A DNA stretch of 30,659 nucleotides from an uncultured Dorea sp. (GCA_910579925.1 CAJTVY010000045.1:1-30659), one strand, 5' to 3'; shown: positions 16,398 through 22,562, counted from the first letter of the stretch. Translations and numbers: made by a program. Notes: generated from the sequence alone by a model not told the origin.

Positions 16398-16847
16398 ATG
16401 ATTTTCGGTAATATTCAGAATCTCAAGGAATATTTCTTTCTGGAAGACGGAGTGTTTGAGTGCTTCCGGTATGCAAAGGAACATGATCTGGATGGATTTA
16501 GGAAGGGGAGCCATGAGATAGAGGGACAGCGGTTGTTTGTCAATATTGTGGAATATGAAACTGTAGAGGCAGAGAAACGTTTCTGGGAAGCGCACAGGGA
16601 ATATCTGGATATCCATCTGATGCTTGAGGGTGAAGAGCAGATTGATCTGAATTTTATTCAGAATATGGATGTAAAGGACTATGTGCAGGAGGATGACTTC
16701 CTGCCTATGGAGGGAAAAAAGAACGGATCTGTCGTACTAAGAGAAGGGGATTTTTTAATCTGTTATCCGGGTGACGCTCATCGTACCGCAGTGGCTGTGG
16801 AAGGTTCGAAGAAGATTAAGAAGGCTATTTTCAAGGTGCGTATATAG
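16398..16847 (+). CDS. nanQ: YhcH/YjgK/YiaL family protein, N-acetylneuraminate anomerase
   Basis: This 149-residue cupin-like protein of the DUF386 family has the typical GSHEIEGQRLFVNIVEYET strand pair. Metal-ligand motifs are FWEAHREYLDIHLMLEGEEQI and the C-terminal CYPGDAHRTAVAV. YhcH (NanQ) of E. coli speeds conversion of alpha-Neu5Ac released by sialidases or transport into the form used by the lyase. The gene follows the transporter by 28 bases with GAGAAGGAGAAG in front and is clearly in the nan operon. Sequence alone cannot exclude action on another sugar anomer, but the context is strong. Confidence 0.88.
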   Translation: MIFGNIQNLKEYFFLEDGVFECFRYAKEHDLDGFRKGSHEIEGQRLFVNIVEYETVEAEKRFWEAHREYLDIHLMLEGEEQIDLNFIQNMDVKDYVQEDDFLPMEGKKNGSVVLREGDFLICYPGDAHRTAVAVEGSKKIKKAIFKVRI

Positions 16848-16925
16848 CAACAGTGTTATAGGCCAGGATCAGCCTTATGGATTGCAGAAACAGAAAGAAT
16901 ATATTATAATCAGAAGGGTACAGAT

Positions 16926-17828
16926 ATGAAGAGATATGTAAGCATTGATATAGGCGGTACGGCAATCAAATACGGGGTTTTTAACGGAGACGGGGAGATG
17001 GTATGTCGAAGTGAAATGCGTACAGAGAGCTATAAGGGCGGCATGTCTATTCTGACGAAAGCGGTCGGAATTGTGGAACAGTACAGACAGACCGAGTCCT
17101 TGGAGGGGATCTGTATCTCTACGGCTGGAATGGTGGATACCCAAAAAGGCGAAATCTTCCATTCGGCTCCTTTGATTCCCGGGTACACCGGAACAAAGTT
17201 TAAAGAGACTATGGAGAGACGGTTTATGATTCCCTGCGAGGTGGAAAATGACGTCAACTGCGCCGGACTTGCCGAGTCGGTGTCCGGAGCGTCAAAGGGC
17301 AGTTCCTCCTCTCTTATGCTGACGGTGGGGACTGGGATCGGCGGCTGTGTCATCATAGACGGCAAGGTCTTTCATGGTTTCAGCAACAGCGCCGGCGAAG
17401 TGGGGTATATGCATATGGCGGGCAGTGATTTCCAGACCCTTGGGGCTGCAAGTATCCTTTCCGGAAAGGTGGCGGAATGGAAGAACGAGCCAACGGAAAA
17501 GTGGAACGGATACCGGATCTTTAAAGAGGCGAAGAAGGGAGATGCGCTCTGTATCCGGGCGATTGATGAGATGACGGATGTTCTGGGACGGGGAATTGCG
17601 AATATCTGCTATGTGCTGAATCCCGAGGTCGTGGTACTTGGAGGCGGCATTATGGCGCAGGAAGATTATCTCAAGGGCAGGGTTGAGAAAGCCGTGGAGA
17701 AATATCTGATTCCGGGCATTGCAGATCACACAAGAATTGTATTTGCCAGGCATAAGAATGACGCCGGCATGCTTGGGGCATTCTACCATTTCATGCAGAG
17801 GCAGTCGCTTCGGCAGGAACCCTCCTGA
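16926..17828 (+). CDS. nanK: ROK family N-acetylmannosamine kinase
   Basis: This 300-residue sugar kinase phosphorylates ManNAc at C6, making the substrate of NanE. The phosphate-binding motif is DIGGTAIKYGVF (residues 8-19), the catalytic base D109 lies in VENDVNCAGLAE, and the second phosphate loop is VGTGIGGCVI (134-143). The usual ROK zinc motif (GHx9-11CxCGx2GCxE) is absent: the region reads SAGEVGYMHMAGSDFQTLG. Zinc-free NanK proteins are known in other Firmicutes, so activity is not in doubt. GAAGGG lies 7 bases before the ATG. The gene is separated from nanQ by 78 bases. Confidence 0.9.
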   Translation: MKRYVSIDIGGTAIKYGVFNGDGEMVCRSEMRTESYKGGMSILTKAVGIVEQYRQTESLEGICISTAGMVDTQKGEIFHSAPLIPGYTGTKFKETMERRFMIPCEVENDVNCAGLAESVSGASKGSSSSLMLTVGTGIGGCVIIDGKVFHGFSNSAGEVGYMHMAGSDFQTLGAASILSGKVAEWKNEPTEKWNGYRIFKEAKKGDALCIRAIDEMTDVLGRGIANICYVLNPEVVVLGGGIMAQEDYLKGRVEKAVEKYLIPGIADHTRIVFARHKNDAGMLGAFYHFMQRQSLRQEPS

Positions 17829-17869
17829 CTGCCTGGCCTGTATCCGTAAATCTGAAAAGGTGAAATACA

Positions 17870-18712
17870 ATGGAGTATTATGTAAAGTCTGTAGTTCCGA
17901 TGATTGAGTCGAATTATGATAATTTTACACTGGTGGAGAGAACCATTGCGGATTTCTTCATACGGAACCGTAAGCGTATGGATTTTTCTGCAAAATCTGT
18001 TTCCGAGTTATTGTATGTATCTGAGGCGTCCCTGTCCCGTTTTGCCAAGAAATGCGGTTACCGGGGCTATCGGGAATTCGTCTACCAGTATGAGGAAACA
18101 TTCGTGGAGAAGCAGGAATCTATGACTGGCAATACCCGCATGGTGTTAAACGCATACCAGGAATTGCTGAATAAGACTTATAATCTGGTGGACGAGACGC
18201 AGATTGCAAGGATCGGAAGATACCTGAATCAGTCTAACAGGGTCTTTGTGTGCGGGATCGGAAGTTCGGGGCTTACGGCGGAAGAGATGGAGTCGCGTTT
18301 TATGAGGATCGGCGTTGACATTGATTCGATTAAGGATGCAGACCTTATGCGGATGCAGGCAGTATTCCAGGATCGGGAAAGCCTGGTGTTCGGTATCAGT
18401 ATCAGCGGCGAAAAGGAGGATGTGCTGTATCTTCTTAAGGAGGCGCACCGACGGGGGGCGAAGACGGTACTTCTGACGGCGAAGAACAAAGGGATTTTTG
18501 AAGAATTCTGTGATGAGATCGTCCTTCTGCCATCCCTTCGGCACTTGAATCATGGGAATGTGATTTCTCCCCAGTTTCCGATTCTGGTGATGCTTGATAT
18601 CATCTATTCTTATTATGTGGAACAGGATAAGTTTGCGAAGGAAATCCTGCACGACAACACGCTGCGGGCGCTGGAGGAAGGAAGCGGGAGACGGCGGCAG
18701 ATTTTGGAGTAA
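17870..18712 (+). CDS. nanR: RpiR/MurR family transcriptional regulator, probable sialic acid regulator
   Basis: This 280-residue protein has an N-terminal RpiR helix-turn-helix (about residues 1-77; TLVERTIADFFIRNRKRM, then SVSELLYVSEASLSRFAKKCGY) and a C-terminal SIS phosphosugar-binding domain (about 110-250; VFVCGIGSSGLTAEEM and LVFGISISGEKEDVL). SIS domains of this group bind ManNAc-6-P or GlcN-6-P, which fits the intermediates made by its neighbours. AAAGGTG precedes the ATG. The inverted repeat at 12977-12998 is its most likely operator in the window. RpiR-type NanR occurs in Staphylococcus and other Firmicutes, unlike the GntR-type NanR of E. coli. Confidence 0.88.
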   Translation: MEYYVKSVVPMIESNYDNFTLVERTIADFFIRNRKRMDFSAKSVSELLYVSEASLSRFAKKCGYRGYREFVYQYEETFVEKQESMTGNTRMVLNAYQELLNKTYNLVDETQIARIGRYLNQSNRVFVCGIGSSGLTAEEMESRFMRIGVDIDSIKDADLMRMQAVFQDRESLVFGISISGEKEDVLYLLKEAHRRGAKTVLLTAKNKGIFEEFCDEIVLLPSLRHLNHGNVISPQFPILVMLDIIYSYYVEQDKFAKEILHDNTLRALEEGSGRRRQILE

Positions 18713-18755
18713 AACCGCCCGTTCGGCACTTATCGTAGTATCAGGAGGTAGATTC

Positions 18756-19937
18756 ATGATTATCAGAAATGTAAAGGTTTATACAGAAGACAGGGAGTTT
18801 GTGGACGGAGAGATTGTTATCCGCGACGGGCGGATTGAGAAAGCAGGTCCTGCCGTTACAAAGCCGGATGGGATGGATACAGAGGCGGTACTGGACGGAG
18901 AAGGATGTTATGCAATTCCAGGACTGATTGATCTGCATTTCCATGGATGCAAAGGATATGATTTCTGCGACGGAACAAAAGAGGCCATTGGAAAGATTGC
19001 CGAGTATGAGGCCTCTGTGGGTGTGACGGCCATTTCCCCGGCAACCATGACGCTTCCGGTCAATGAACTGGAAGAGATTCTGTCGGTTGCGGCGGATTAT
19101 AGGAGAGAGGCGCGGGAAGAGCGCAAAACAAATGGAACATCTGGCAGGGCAGACCTGGTTGGGGTTAATATGGAGGGACCGTTTATCAGTGAAGCCAAGA
19201 AAGGGGCGCAGGATGAGCGGAACATTATTTCCTGTGATGCGGATATCTGTCAACGCTTTCTGGACGCTTCCGAAGGGCTTGTAAAGTTCGTTGGTATTGC
19301 GCCAGAGCGGAATGAGAATGCAGCGAAATTTATACAGAACATGAAGGATAAGGTGCACATCTCCCTTGCTCACACCAATGCGGATTATGATACGGCAATG
19401 GAGGCATTTGACGCAGGCGCAGATCATGCGGTTCATCTGTATAATGCCATGCCTGCATTTACCCACAGAAAGCCAGGGGTAGTGGGCGCAGTGTCAGACA
19501 GTTCTCATGTCAATGCGGAGATGATCTGTGACGGCGTACACATCCATCCGTCTGTGGTACGAGCGACATTTAAAATGCTCGGGGCGGACCGGATCGTGCT
19601 GATCAGCGACAGTATGCGCGCCACAGGGATGCCGGACGGGCAGTATACCCTGGGCGGACTGGATGTGAATGTGGCGGACGGGCGCGCGACTCTGGTGTCC
19701 AACGGCGCGCTGGCAGGGTCGGCCACAAATCTGATGGAATGCATGAAGACCGTGGTTCAGAAGATGGGGATTCCGCTTGAGACGGCGGTTGCCTGTGCAA
19801 CCAGGAATCCGGCCAGGTGTCTGGGGATTGATAAGGATTATGGATCACTTACGCCTGGGAAGAAGGGGAATGTTGTGCTTTTAGATGCAAAGCTGAACCT
19901 AAGGGCAGTGGTGAAAGACGGTGTGAAGATCCGGTAG
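18756..19937 (+). CDS. nagA: N-acetylglucosamine-6-phosphate deacetylase
   Basis: This 393-residue amidohydrolase converts GlcNAc-6-phosphate to glucosamine-6-phosphate and acetate, the last step of sialic acid breakdown present here. Metal and catalytic residues are visible: H61 and H63 in DLHFHGCKG, E140 in VNMEGPF, H206 in SLAHTNADYD, H227 in AVHLYNAMPAFTHR, and catalytic D285 in LISDSMRATG. The start at 18756 has AGGAGG (18743-18748) 7 bases upstream; a longer in-frame extension back into the regulator gene does not belong to the family. No nagB is in the window, so deamination must be encoded elsewhere. Confidence 0.95.
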   Translation: MIIRNVKVYTEDREFVDGEIVIRDGRIEKAGPAVTKPDGMDTEAVLDGEGCYAIPGLIDLHFHGCKGYDFCDGTKEAIGKIAEYEASVGVTAISPATMTLPVNELEEILSVAADYRREAREERKTNGTSGRADLVGVNMEGPFISEAKKGAQDERNIISCDADICQRFLDASEGLVKFVGIAPERNENAAKFIQNMKDKVHISLAHTNADYDTAMEAFDAGADHAVHLYNAMPAFTHRKPGVVGAVSDSSHVNAEMICDGVHIHPSVVRATFKMLGADRIVLISDSMRATGMPDGQYTLGGLDVNVADGRATLVSNGALAGSATNLMECMKTVVQKMGIPLETAVACATRNPARCLGIDKDYGSLTPGKKGNVVLLDAKLNLRAVVKDGVKIR

Positions 19938-19951
19938 AACGGGATTTTGCT

Positions 19952-19999
19952 TCAGAAACCGGGCTCATGAACGTCTGGCGCATACCAGATAGTTTCTGA
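19952..19999. repeat. nested inverted repeat after nagA
   Basis: TCAGAAAC (19952-19959) pairs with GTTTCTGA (19992-19999), and TCTGG/CCAGA forms an inner helix. There is no T-tract after it, so it is not a standard terminator. It lies in the 96-base gap before the DUF5714 gene and may be an RNA processing or stability element. Confidence 0.35.
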
Positions 20000-20033
20000 G
20001 TCCGGAATATCAGGACAGACGGAGGATGGGAAA

Positions 20034-20756
20034 ATGGCAAGAAACCAGGGAGCATGTCTGGTATGCGGCGGGCCGATCGTATATTATGATAAGGCAAGAA
20101 AGATGGAATGCGTCATGTGTCATGGAGAATTTGAAAGCCATGCAAGTTGTGAGGAGGGGCATTACGTGTGCGACGACTGTCATGCCAGACGGGGAATACA
20201 GGTGATTATGGAAGGCTGCCAGACAAGCAAGAAGAAAAACCCTCTTTCCATTATGCAGGAATTAATGGAAAACCCATACATATATATGCATGGACCGGAA
20301 CATCATGTTATGGTGGGAGCCGCGCTGCTTACGGCCTATAAGAACTGCGGAGGATTTGGCAATTGCGGCGGGCAGGAAGCATTTGAGAAAGCCCTTGAGG
20401 AGATGAAGGCAAGAGGAAGGGAATATCCGGGAGGCGCCTGCGGGCTTTGGGGGTGCTGCGGAGCAGCGGTGAGTACCGGGATTTTTATGAGCATTATTAC
20501 GAAAGCAACACCGCTGACGGGGAATTCCTGGCGGCTTTCCAATCAGATGACGTCCCGTGCCTTAGGTGCGGTTGCAGAGCTGGGCGGACCTAGATGCTGC
20601 AAACGGGATTCCTTTACGGCGGCTAAGGAAGCCGTGGCATTCGTGAAGGAAAAACTGGGGGTGGAGATGGAACTGTCAGAGAAGATCGCATGTGATTTTT
20701 CCTGTGAGAATCAGCAGTGTCTGAAGAAGCATTGTCCATACTATCAGTGTAGTTAA
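20034..20756 (+). CDS. DUF5714 family cysteine-rich protein
   Basis: This 240-residue cytoplasmic protein has an N-terminal zinc-ribbon-like region: CLVCGG near residue 8, CVMCHGEF near 27, then CEEGHYVCDDCHAR. The DUF5714 core begins at NPLSIMQELMENPYIYMHGPEHHVMVGAAL. A glycine/cysteine-rich stretch follows (ACGLWGCCGAAVSTG), and a cysteine-rich tail (CDFSCENQQCLKKHCPYYQC) could bind a second metal or cluster. The function is not known to me; some DUF5714 domains occur beside or fused to SAM-dependent methyltransferases, so a metal- or redox-linked role is possible but unproven. GGAGG lies 8 bases before the ATG. It is on the same strand as the nan operon, 96 bases after nagA, with its own terminator downstream. 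Confidence 0.8.
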   Translation: MARNQGACLVCGGPIVYYDKARKMECVMCHGEFESHASCEEGHYVCDDCHARRGIQVIMEGCQTSKKKNPLSIMQELMENPYIYMHGPEHHVMVGAALLTAYKNCGGFGNCGGQEAFEKALEEMKARGREYPGGACGLWGCCGAAVSTGIFMSIITKATPLTGNSWRLSNQMTSRALGAVAELGGPRCCKRDSFTAAKEAVAFVKEKLGVEMELSEKIACDFSCENQQCLKKHCPYYQCS

Positions 20757-20795
20757 AATGCATTTTGGATTTCGAGCAGCAAAAGCAGAGACATA

Positions 20796-20840
20796 GAAAA
20801 GGGGACTGTCGAACATGACGTCGTCCCCTTTTCTTTTCTT
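20796..20840. terminator. bidirectional rho-independent terminator
   Basis: A perfect 11-bp stem, GAAAAGGGGAC with GTCCCCTTTTC (20796-20806 and 20823-20833), is followed on the plus strand by TTTT. On the minus strand it also runs through a T-rich arm. It lies between the convergent DUF5714 and zinc-ribbon genes and can end both transcripts. Confidence 0.8.
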
Positions 20841-20873
20841 ATGTGGTCAGCACACTAGTAAATGCGGAAACGA

Positions 20874-21083
20874 TTATCCGATCAGGAAGTCGATGATATC
20901 CCATCCATCCGAATTCATCCGCTTGTATAATTCGGTGAAACCACAGCGTGTACAGGAAACCGTGGCGAATTTCTTATTCTGGATATCGAAAACCTTGGCG
21001 AAATTCCCGCCGGTCGCCTGGAACTGATCGCTTTCATAGTGCATATTACCACATTTCGGGCATACATATTGTCTTCTTTCCAT
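20874..21083 (-). CDS. small zinc-ribbon nucleic-acid-binding-like protein (DUF2082 type)
   Basis: This 69-residue protein has one four-cysteine zinc ribbon: YVCPKCGNMHYESD near the start and VSCTRCGFTELYKR near residue 45. The layout (CPKCG, about 35 residues, CxxCGFTE-Y) is that of the DUF2082 / zinc_ribbon_13 family, annotated in databases as nucleic-acid-binding without firm experimental support. AAGGAG lies about 9 bases before the ATG on the minus strand. It follows the YccF gene by 44 bases on the same strand and is probably in the same riboswitch-controlled transcript. The ATG at 21083 is chosen because it has this site and because sequence further upstream belongs to the YccF gene in another frame. 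Confidence 0.82.
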   Translation of the reverse strand: MERRQYVCPKCGNMHYESDQFQATGGNFAKVFDIQNKKFATVSCTRCGFTELYKRMNSDGWDIIDFLIG

Positions 21084-21127
21084 CTTGTTTTTCTCCTTTT
21101 TATGTTCTTGATAGTTAATAAGGTTCT

Positions 21128-21487
21128 TTAATAAACGGTTGTGCCAAAGGGCATTAATGCCAGTTTGGCGAGTTTGAACTGCTGCAGACCAAAGGGAATC
21201 CCTATAATCGTTATGCATAGCAGAACTCCTATAACCGCCGATTCTACGGCGAGCCAGAAGCCGGAGATCAGAAGCCATACGAGATTCAGCAGGAAGGATC
21301 CTGCCCCGCCGCCGTAGGCGACTTCCTTTCCGAATGGGAAGAAACATAAGGCGGCAAGCTTAAAACACTGCATTCCCACGGGAATCCCGATAATCGTAAT
21401 ACACCAGAGGCAGCCGGCCAACGCCCAGCTAAGGCCGCTTAAGAAGCCTCCGAAGATAAACCAGAGTATGTTGCCCAGACATCCCAT
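21128..21487 (-). CDS. YccF-family inner membrane protein (DUF307)
   Basis: This 119-residue membrane protein has two copies of a hydrophobic unit ending in a near-identical motif: CITIIGIPVGMQCFKLAALCFFPFGKEV, then CITIIGIPFGLQQFKLAKLALMPFGTTV. This internal duplication is the hallmark of the YccF family. The start at 21487 (MGCLGNILWFIFGG) has GAAAGGAGG about 9 bases upstream; an in-frame ATG further up at 21532 is not supported. The function is unknown. On the minus strand it is preceded by a probable manganese riboswitch with a terminator (21605-21740), suggesting control by metal status. Confidence 0.88.
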   Translation of the reverse strand: MGCLGNILWFIFGGFLSGLSWALAGCLWCITIIGIPVGMQCFKLAALCFFPFGKEVAYGGGAGSFLLNLVWLLISGFWLAVESAVIGVLLCITIIGIPFGLQQFKLAKLALMPFGTTVY

Positions 21488-21604
21488 AGTATCAATCCTC
21501 CTTTCTTTTTTTCTACAGACTTTTTGTATCATAGAATATACAGAATGTTCGTTGCAGTTGTCATATCATATGCCGGCAATGTTCAGCCGATACGGTCATG
21601 AAAT

Positions 21605-21645
21605 AAAAAAAGACCCCTATCATGACAAATGCCACGATAAAAGTC
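21605..21645 (-). terminator. riboswitch-controlled terminator upstream of the YccF gene
   Basis: On the minus strand a 16-bp stem with several G-U pairs (21630-21645 with 21612-21627) has a 2-base loop and is followed by seven T residues (21605-21611). Its 5' arm contains TTTATC (21636-21641), which can instead pair with GATAAA at the start of the aptamer, so the two structures exclude each other. Confidence 0.8.
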
Positions 21646-21740
21646 TTGCACATCTCATTTGATACGGATACCTCTCGGTATCGGGTGACGCTTTCAAATA
21701 CATCAATGATATGATGTTTGGCTACTCCCCTTTATCTGCT
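21636..21740 (-). promoter_or_regulatory. probable yybP-ykoY (Mn2+) riboswitch
   Basis: On the minus strand the leader starts with GATAAAGGGGAGTAGC, the signature I recall for the yybP-ykoY aptamer. It continues with a hairpin ACATCA-TATCAT-TGATGT, then GCGTCACC and a second hairpin GATACC-GAGA-GGTATC. The closing helix is GATAAA (21731-21736) with TTTATC (21636-21641), and that 3' strand is shared with the terminator. Ligand binding would stabilise the closing helix and allow readthrough, which is the known mode of Mn2+-activated members. The consensus is from memory; a covariance-model search would settle it. Confidence 0.72.
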
Positions 21741-21746
21741 GATAAT

Positions 21747-21775
21747 AGTATACTGCTAAAACGGGGAAATGTCAA
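21747..21775 (-). promoter_or_regulatory. promoter of the riboswitch-YccF-zinc ribbon transcript
   Basis: On the minus strand, perfect -35 TTGACA (21770-21775), a 17-bp spacer and -10 TATACT (21747-21752) predict a start near 21740, exactly where the riboswitch begins. Confidence 0.82.
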
Positions 21776-21804
21776 TAAAAATGAACAGATTTAACTATGC
21801 AGAC

Positions 21805-21841
21805 AAAAATTTCGCAGAGTATCTTACTCTGCGAAATTTTT
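21805..21841. terminator. perfect bidirectional hairpin at the left end of the invertible segment
   Basis: A 17-bp perfect stem with a TCT loop (arms 21805-21821 and 21825-21841) carries five A residues on one side and five T residues on the other, so it can act as a terminator in both directions. Read leftward it would stop transcripts from the promoter at 21860-21888 before they reach the YccF riboswitch. Its core is the left recombination-type repeat. Confidence 0.75.
21812..21838 (+). repeat. left 27-bp inverted repeat of the putative invertible promoter
   Basis: This sequence is the exact reverse complement of 22019-22045. It is itself a dyad: CGCAGAGTA, centre TCT, TACTCTGCG. The only asymmetry is the centre and the AATT on the inner side. 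A dyad with a short asymmetric core is the usual form of a site-specific recombinase site, and the orientation of the core (TCT here, AGA on the right) sets inversion rather than deletion. Confidence 0.85.
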
Positions 21842-22018
21842 CTTTAAAACAGCATACTTATTATAACCAGTTAAAAGAAAGAAATCAATACCTAATTTTA
21901 TTTTGCTAAGATTTGGAGTATATTCAAGAAAGATTTATTCTAAAGATGTAATACTATTCTAAATTATTTCTCACTTTCATGTAAAAATCCTGAAAATAAA
22001 TGAAAAAGTTATCAAGAT
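21839..22018. other. putative invertible DNA segment (phase-variable promoter), 180 bp
   Basis: This A+T-rich segment holds no gene and lies between two perfect inverted repeats, directly upstream of the polysaccharide operon. It contains one good promoter, which points left, away from the operon. If the segment flipped, the -10 would fall at 21992-21997 and the start near 22004, giving a leader of about 58 bases through the right repeat into the LoaP-like gene. No good rightward promoter is visible in the present orientation, so the state captured here is predicted OFF. No recombinase gene is in the window. The remainder of the intergenic sequence (21488-21804) holds the riboswitch, its terminator and its promoter. 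Confidence 0.75.
21860..21888 (-). promoter_or_regulatory. promoter inside the invertible segment (reads away from the operon)
   Basis: On the minus strand, -35 TTGATT (21883-21888), a 17-bp spacer and a perfect -10 TATAAT (21860-21865) predict a start near 21853, 12 to 15 bases before the left repeat. Confidence 0.78.
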
Positions 22019-22045
22019 AATTTCGCAGAGTAAGATACTCTGCGA
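22019..22045 (-). repeat. right 27-bp inverted repeat of the putative invertible promoter
   Basis: This is a perfect inverted copy of 21812-21838, with hairpin TCGCAGAGTA-AGA-TACTCTGCGA. Unlike the left copy it is followed by TTCGGGAGG and not by a T-tract, so a rightward transcript would read through it. It ends 3 bases before the GGGAGGGG ribosome binding site of the next gene, so the RNA hairpin could also affect translation. Confidence 0.85.
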
Positions 22046-22061
22046 TTCGGGAGGGGTAGTT

Positions 22062-22562
22062 ATCTGGTACTTACTGGACTGCTGCGGACAGGAAGAAGCT
22101 GAAATGATGGCTGTATGCAGACAAGATCTGTCTGAAGCCGCGGTAAAGGATGTGTTCGTTCTTTCGTACGACCGTATGCGCCGTTACGAGGGAACATGGC
22201 ATATGGAAAAGGGACTTTTGTTTCCTTCTTATGTATTTCTGGAAAGTGATAATGAAGAACTTCTTTTGGAAGAACTTTGTAAAACCACGGAGGCTGAAGG
22301 ACAGAAGAACGGTCTGTTTCCAATAGGCATGGAGGAAGAGAATTTTTTGAAAAAGCTGTGCGGTGAATCCTATCATCTGAAAATGTCCAGAGGGGTGATC
22401 CGTAAAGGTAATATGCAGATTATGGAAGGCCCCTTAAAAGGTATGGAGAACCGGATCCGCAGAATTGACCGGCACAAGAGACTTGCAAGAGTCGGTGTCA
22501 TTATGAAGCCGGACTGTCATTCCATTCCGGCGGGTCTGGAGATTACGGAGAAGACGGTATGA
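22062..22562 (+). CDS. loaP: LoaP-type NusG paralogue, transcription antiterminator
   Basis: This is a specialised NusG of about 166 residues that would bind RNA polymerase and suppress termination along the long polysaccharide operon. The NGN domain begins WYLLDCCGQEEAE and includes FVLSYDRMRRYEGTW and LLFPSYVFLES. The C-terminal KOW domain reads IMEGPLKGMENRIRRIDRHKR, typical of LoaP. NusG proteins begin MWY or MKWY; here the codon before TGG-TAC is ATC (22062-22064), 5 bases after GGAGGGG. No ATG, GTG or TTG exists in frame between the repeat and this point. The first ATG, at 22104, would delete the first NGN strand and has no good ribosome binding site. ATC is therefore the likely, and inefficient, start. 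The stop overlaps the next start as ATGA. Confidence 0.85.
   Translation: MWYLLDCCGQEEAEMMAVCRQDLSEAAVKDVFVLSYDRMRRYEGTWHMEKGLLFPSYVFLESDNEELLLEELCKTTEAEGQKNGLFPIGMEEENFLKKLCGESYHLKMSRGVIRKGNMQIMEGPLKGMENRIRRIDRHKRLARVGVIMKPDCHSIPAGLEITEKTV

Noticed and set aside
16882..16910. TTGCAG-17-TATAAT upstream of nanK
   Set aside because: The -35 is poor, and transcription would start near 16917, on top of the ribosome binding site. It is more likely chance in an A+T-rich spacer, though a weak internal promoter is not excluded.
18594..18755. N-terminal extension of NagA back into the regulator gene
   Set aside because: The extension is an out-of-frame reading of the regulator's 3' end. The AGGAGG-served ATG at 18756 matches the family N-terminus.
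21128..21347. Extension of the small zinc-ribbon frame upstream to 21347 on the minus strand
   Set aside because: The extra residues overlap the YccF gene in another frame; the ATG at 21083 has its own AAGGAG site.
21468..21662. Short plus-strand open frame (64 codons) in the riboswitch region
   Set aside because: It is antisense to the riboswitch leader and the YccF start, with no ribosome binding site and no family resemblance.
21805..22045. CRISPR-like or insertion-sequence origin of the two repeats
   Set aside because: There are only two copies, inverted rather than direct, with no spacers, transposase or target-site duplication; the invertible promoter model explains the repeats and the internal promoter better.
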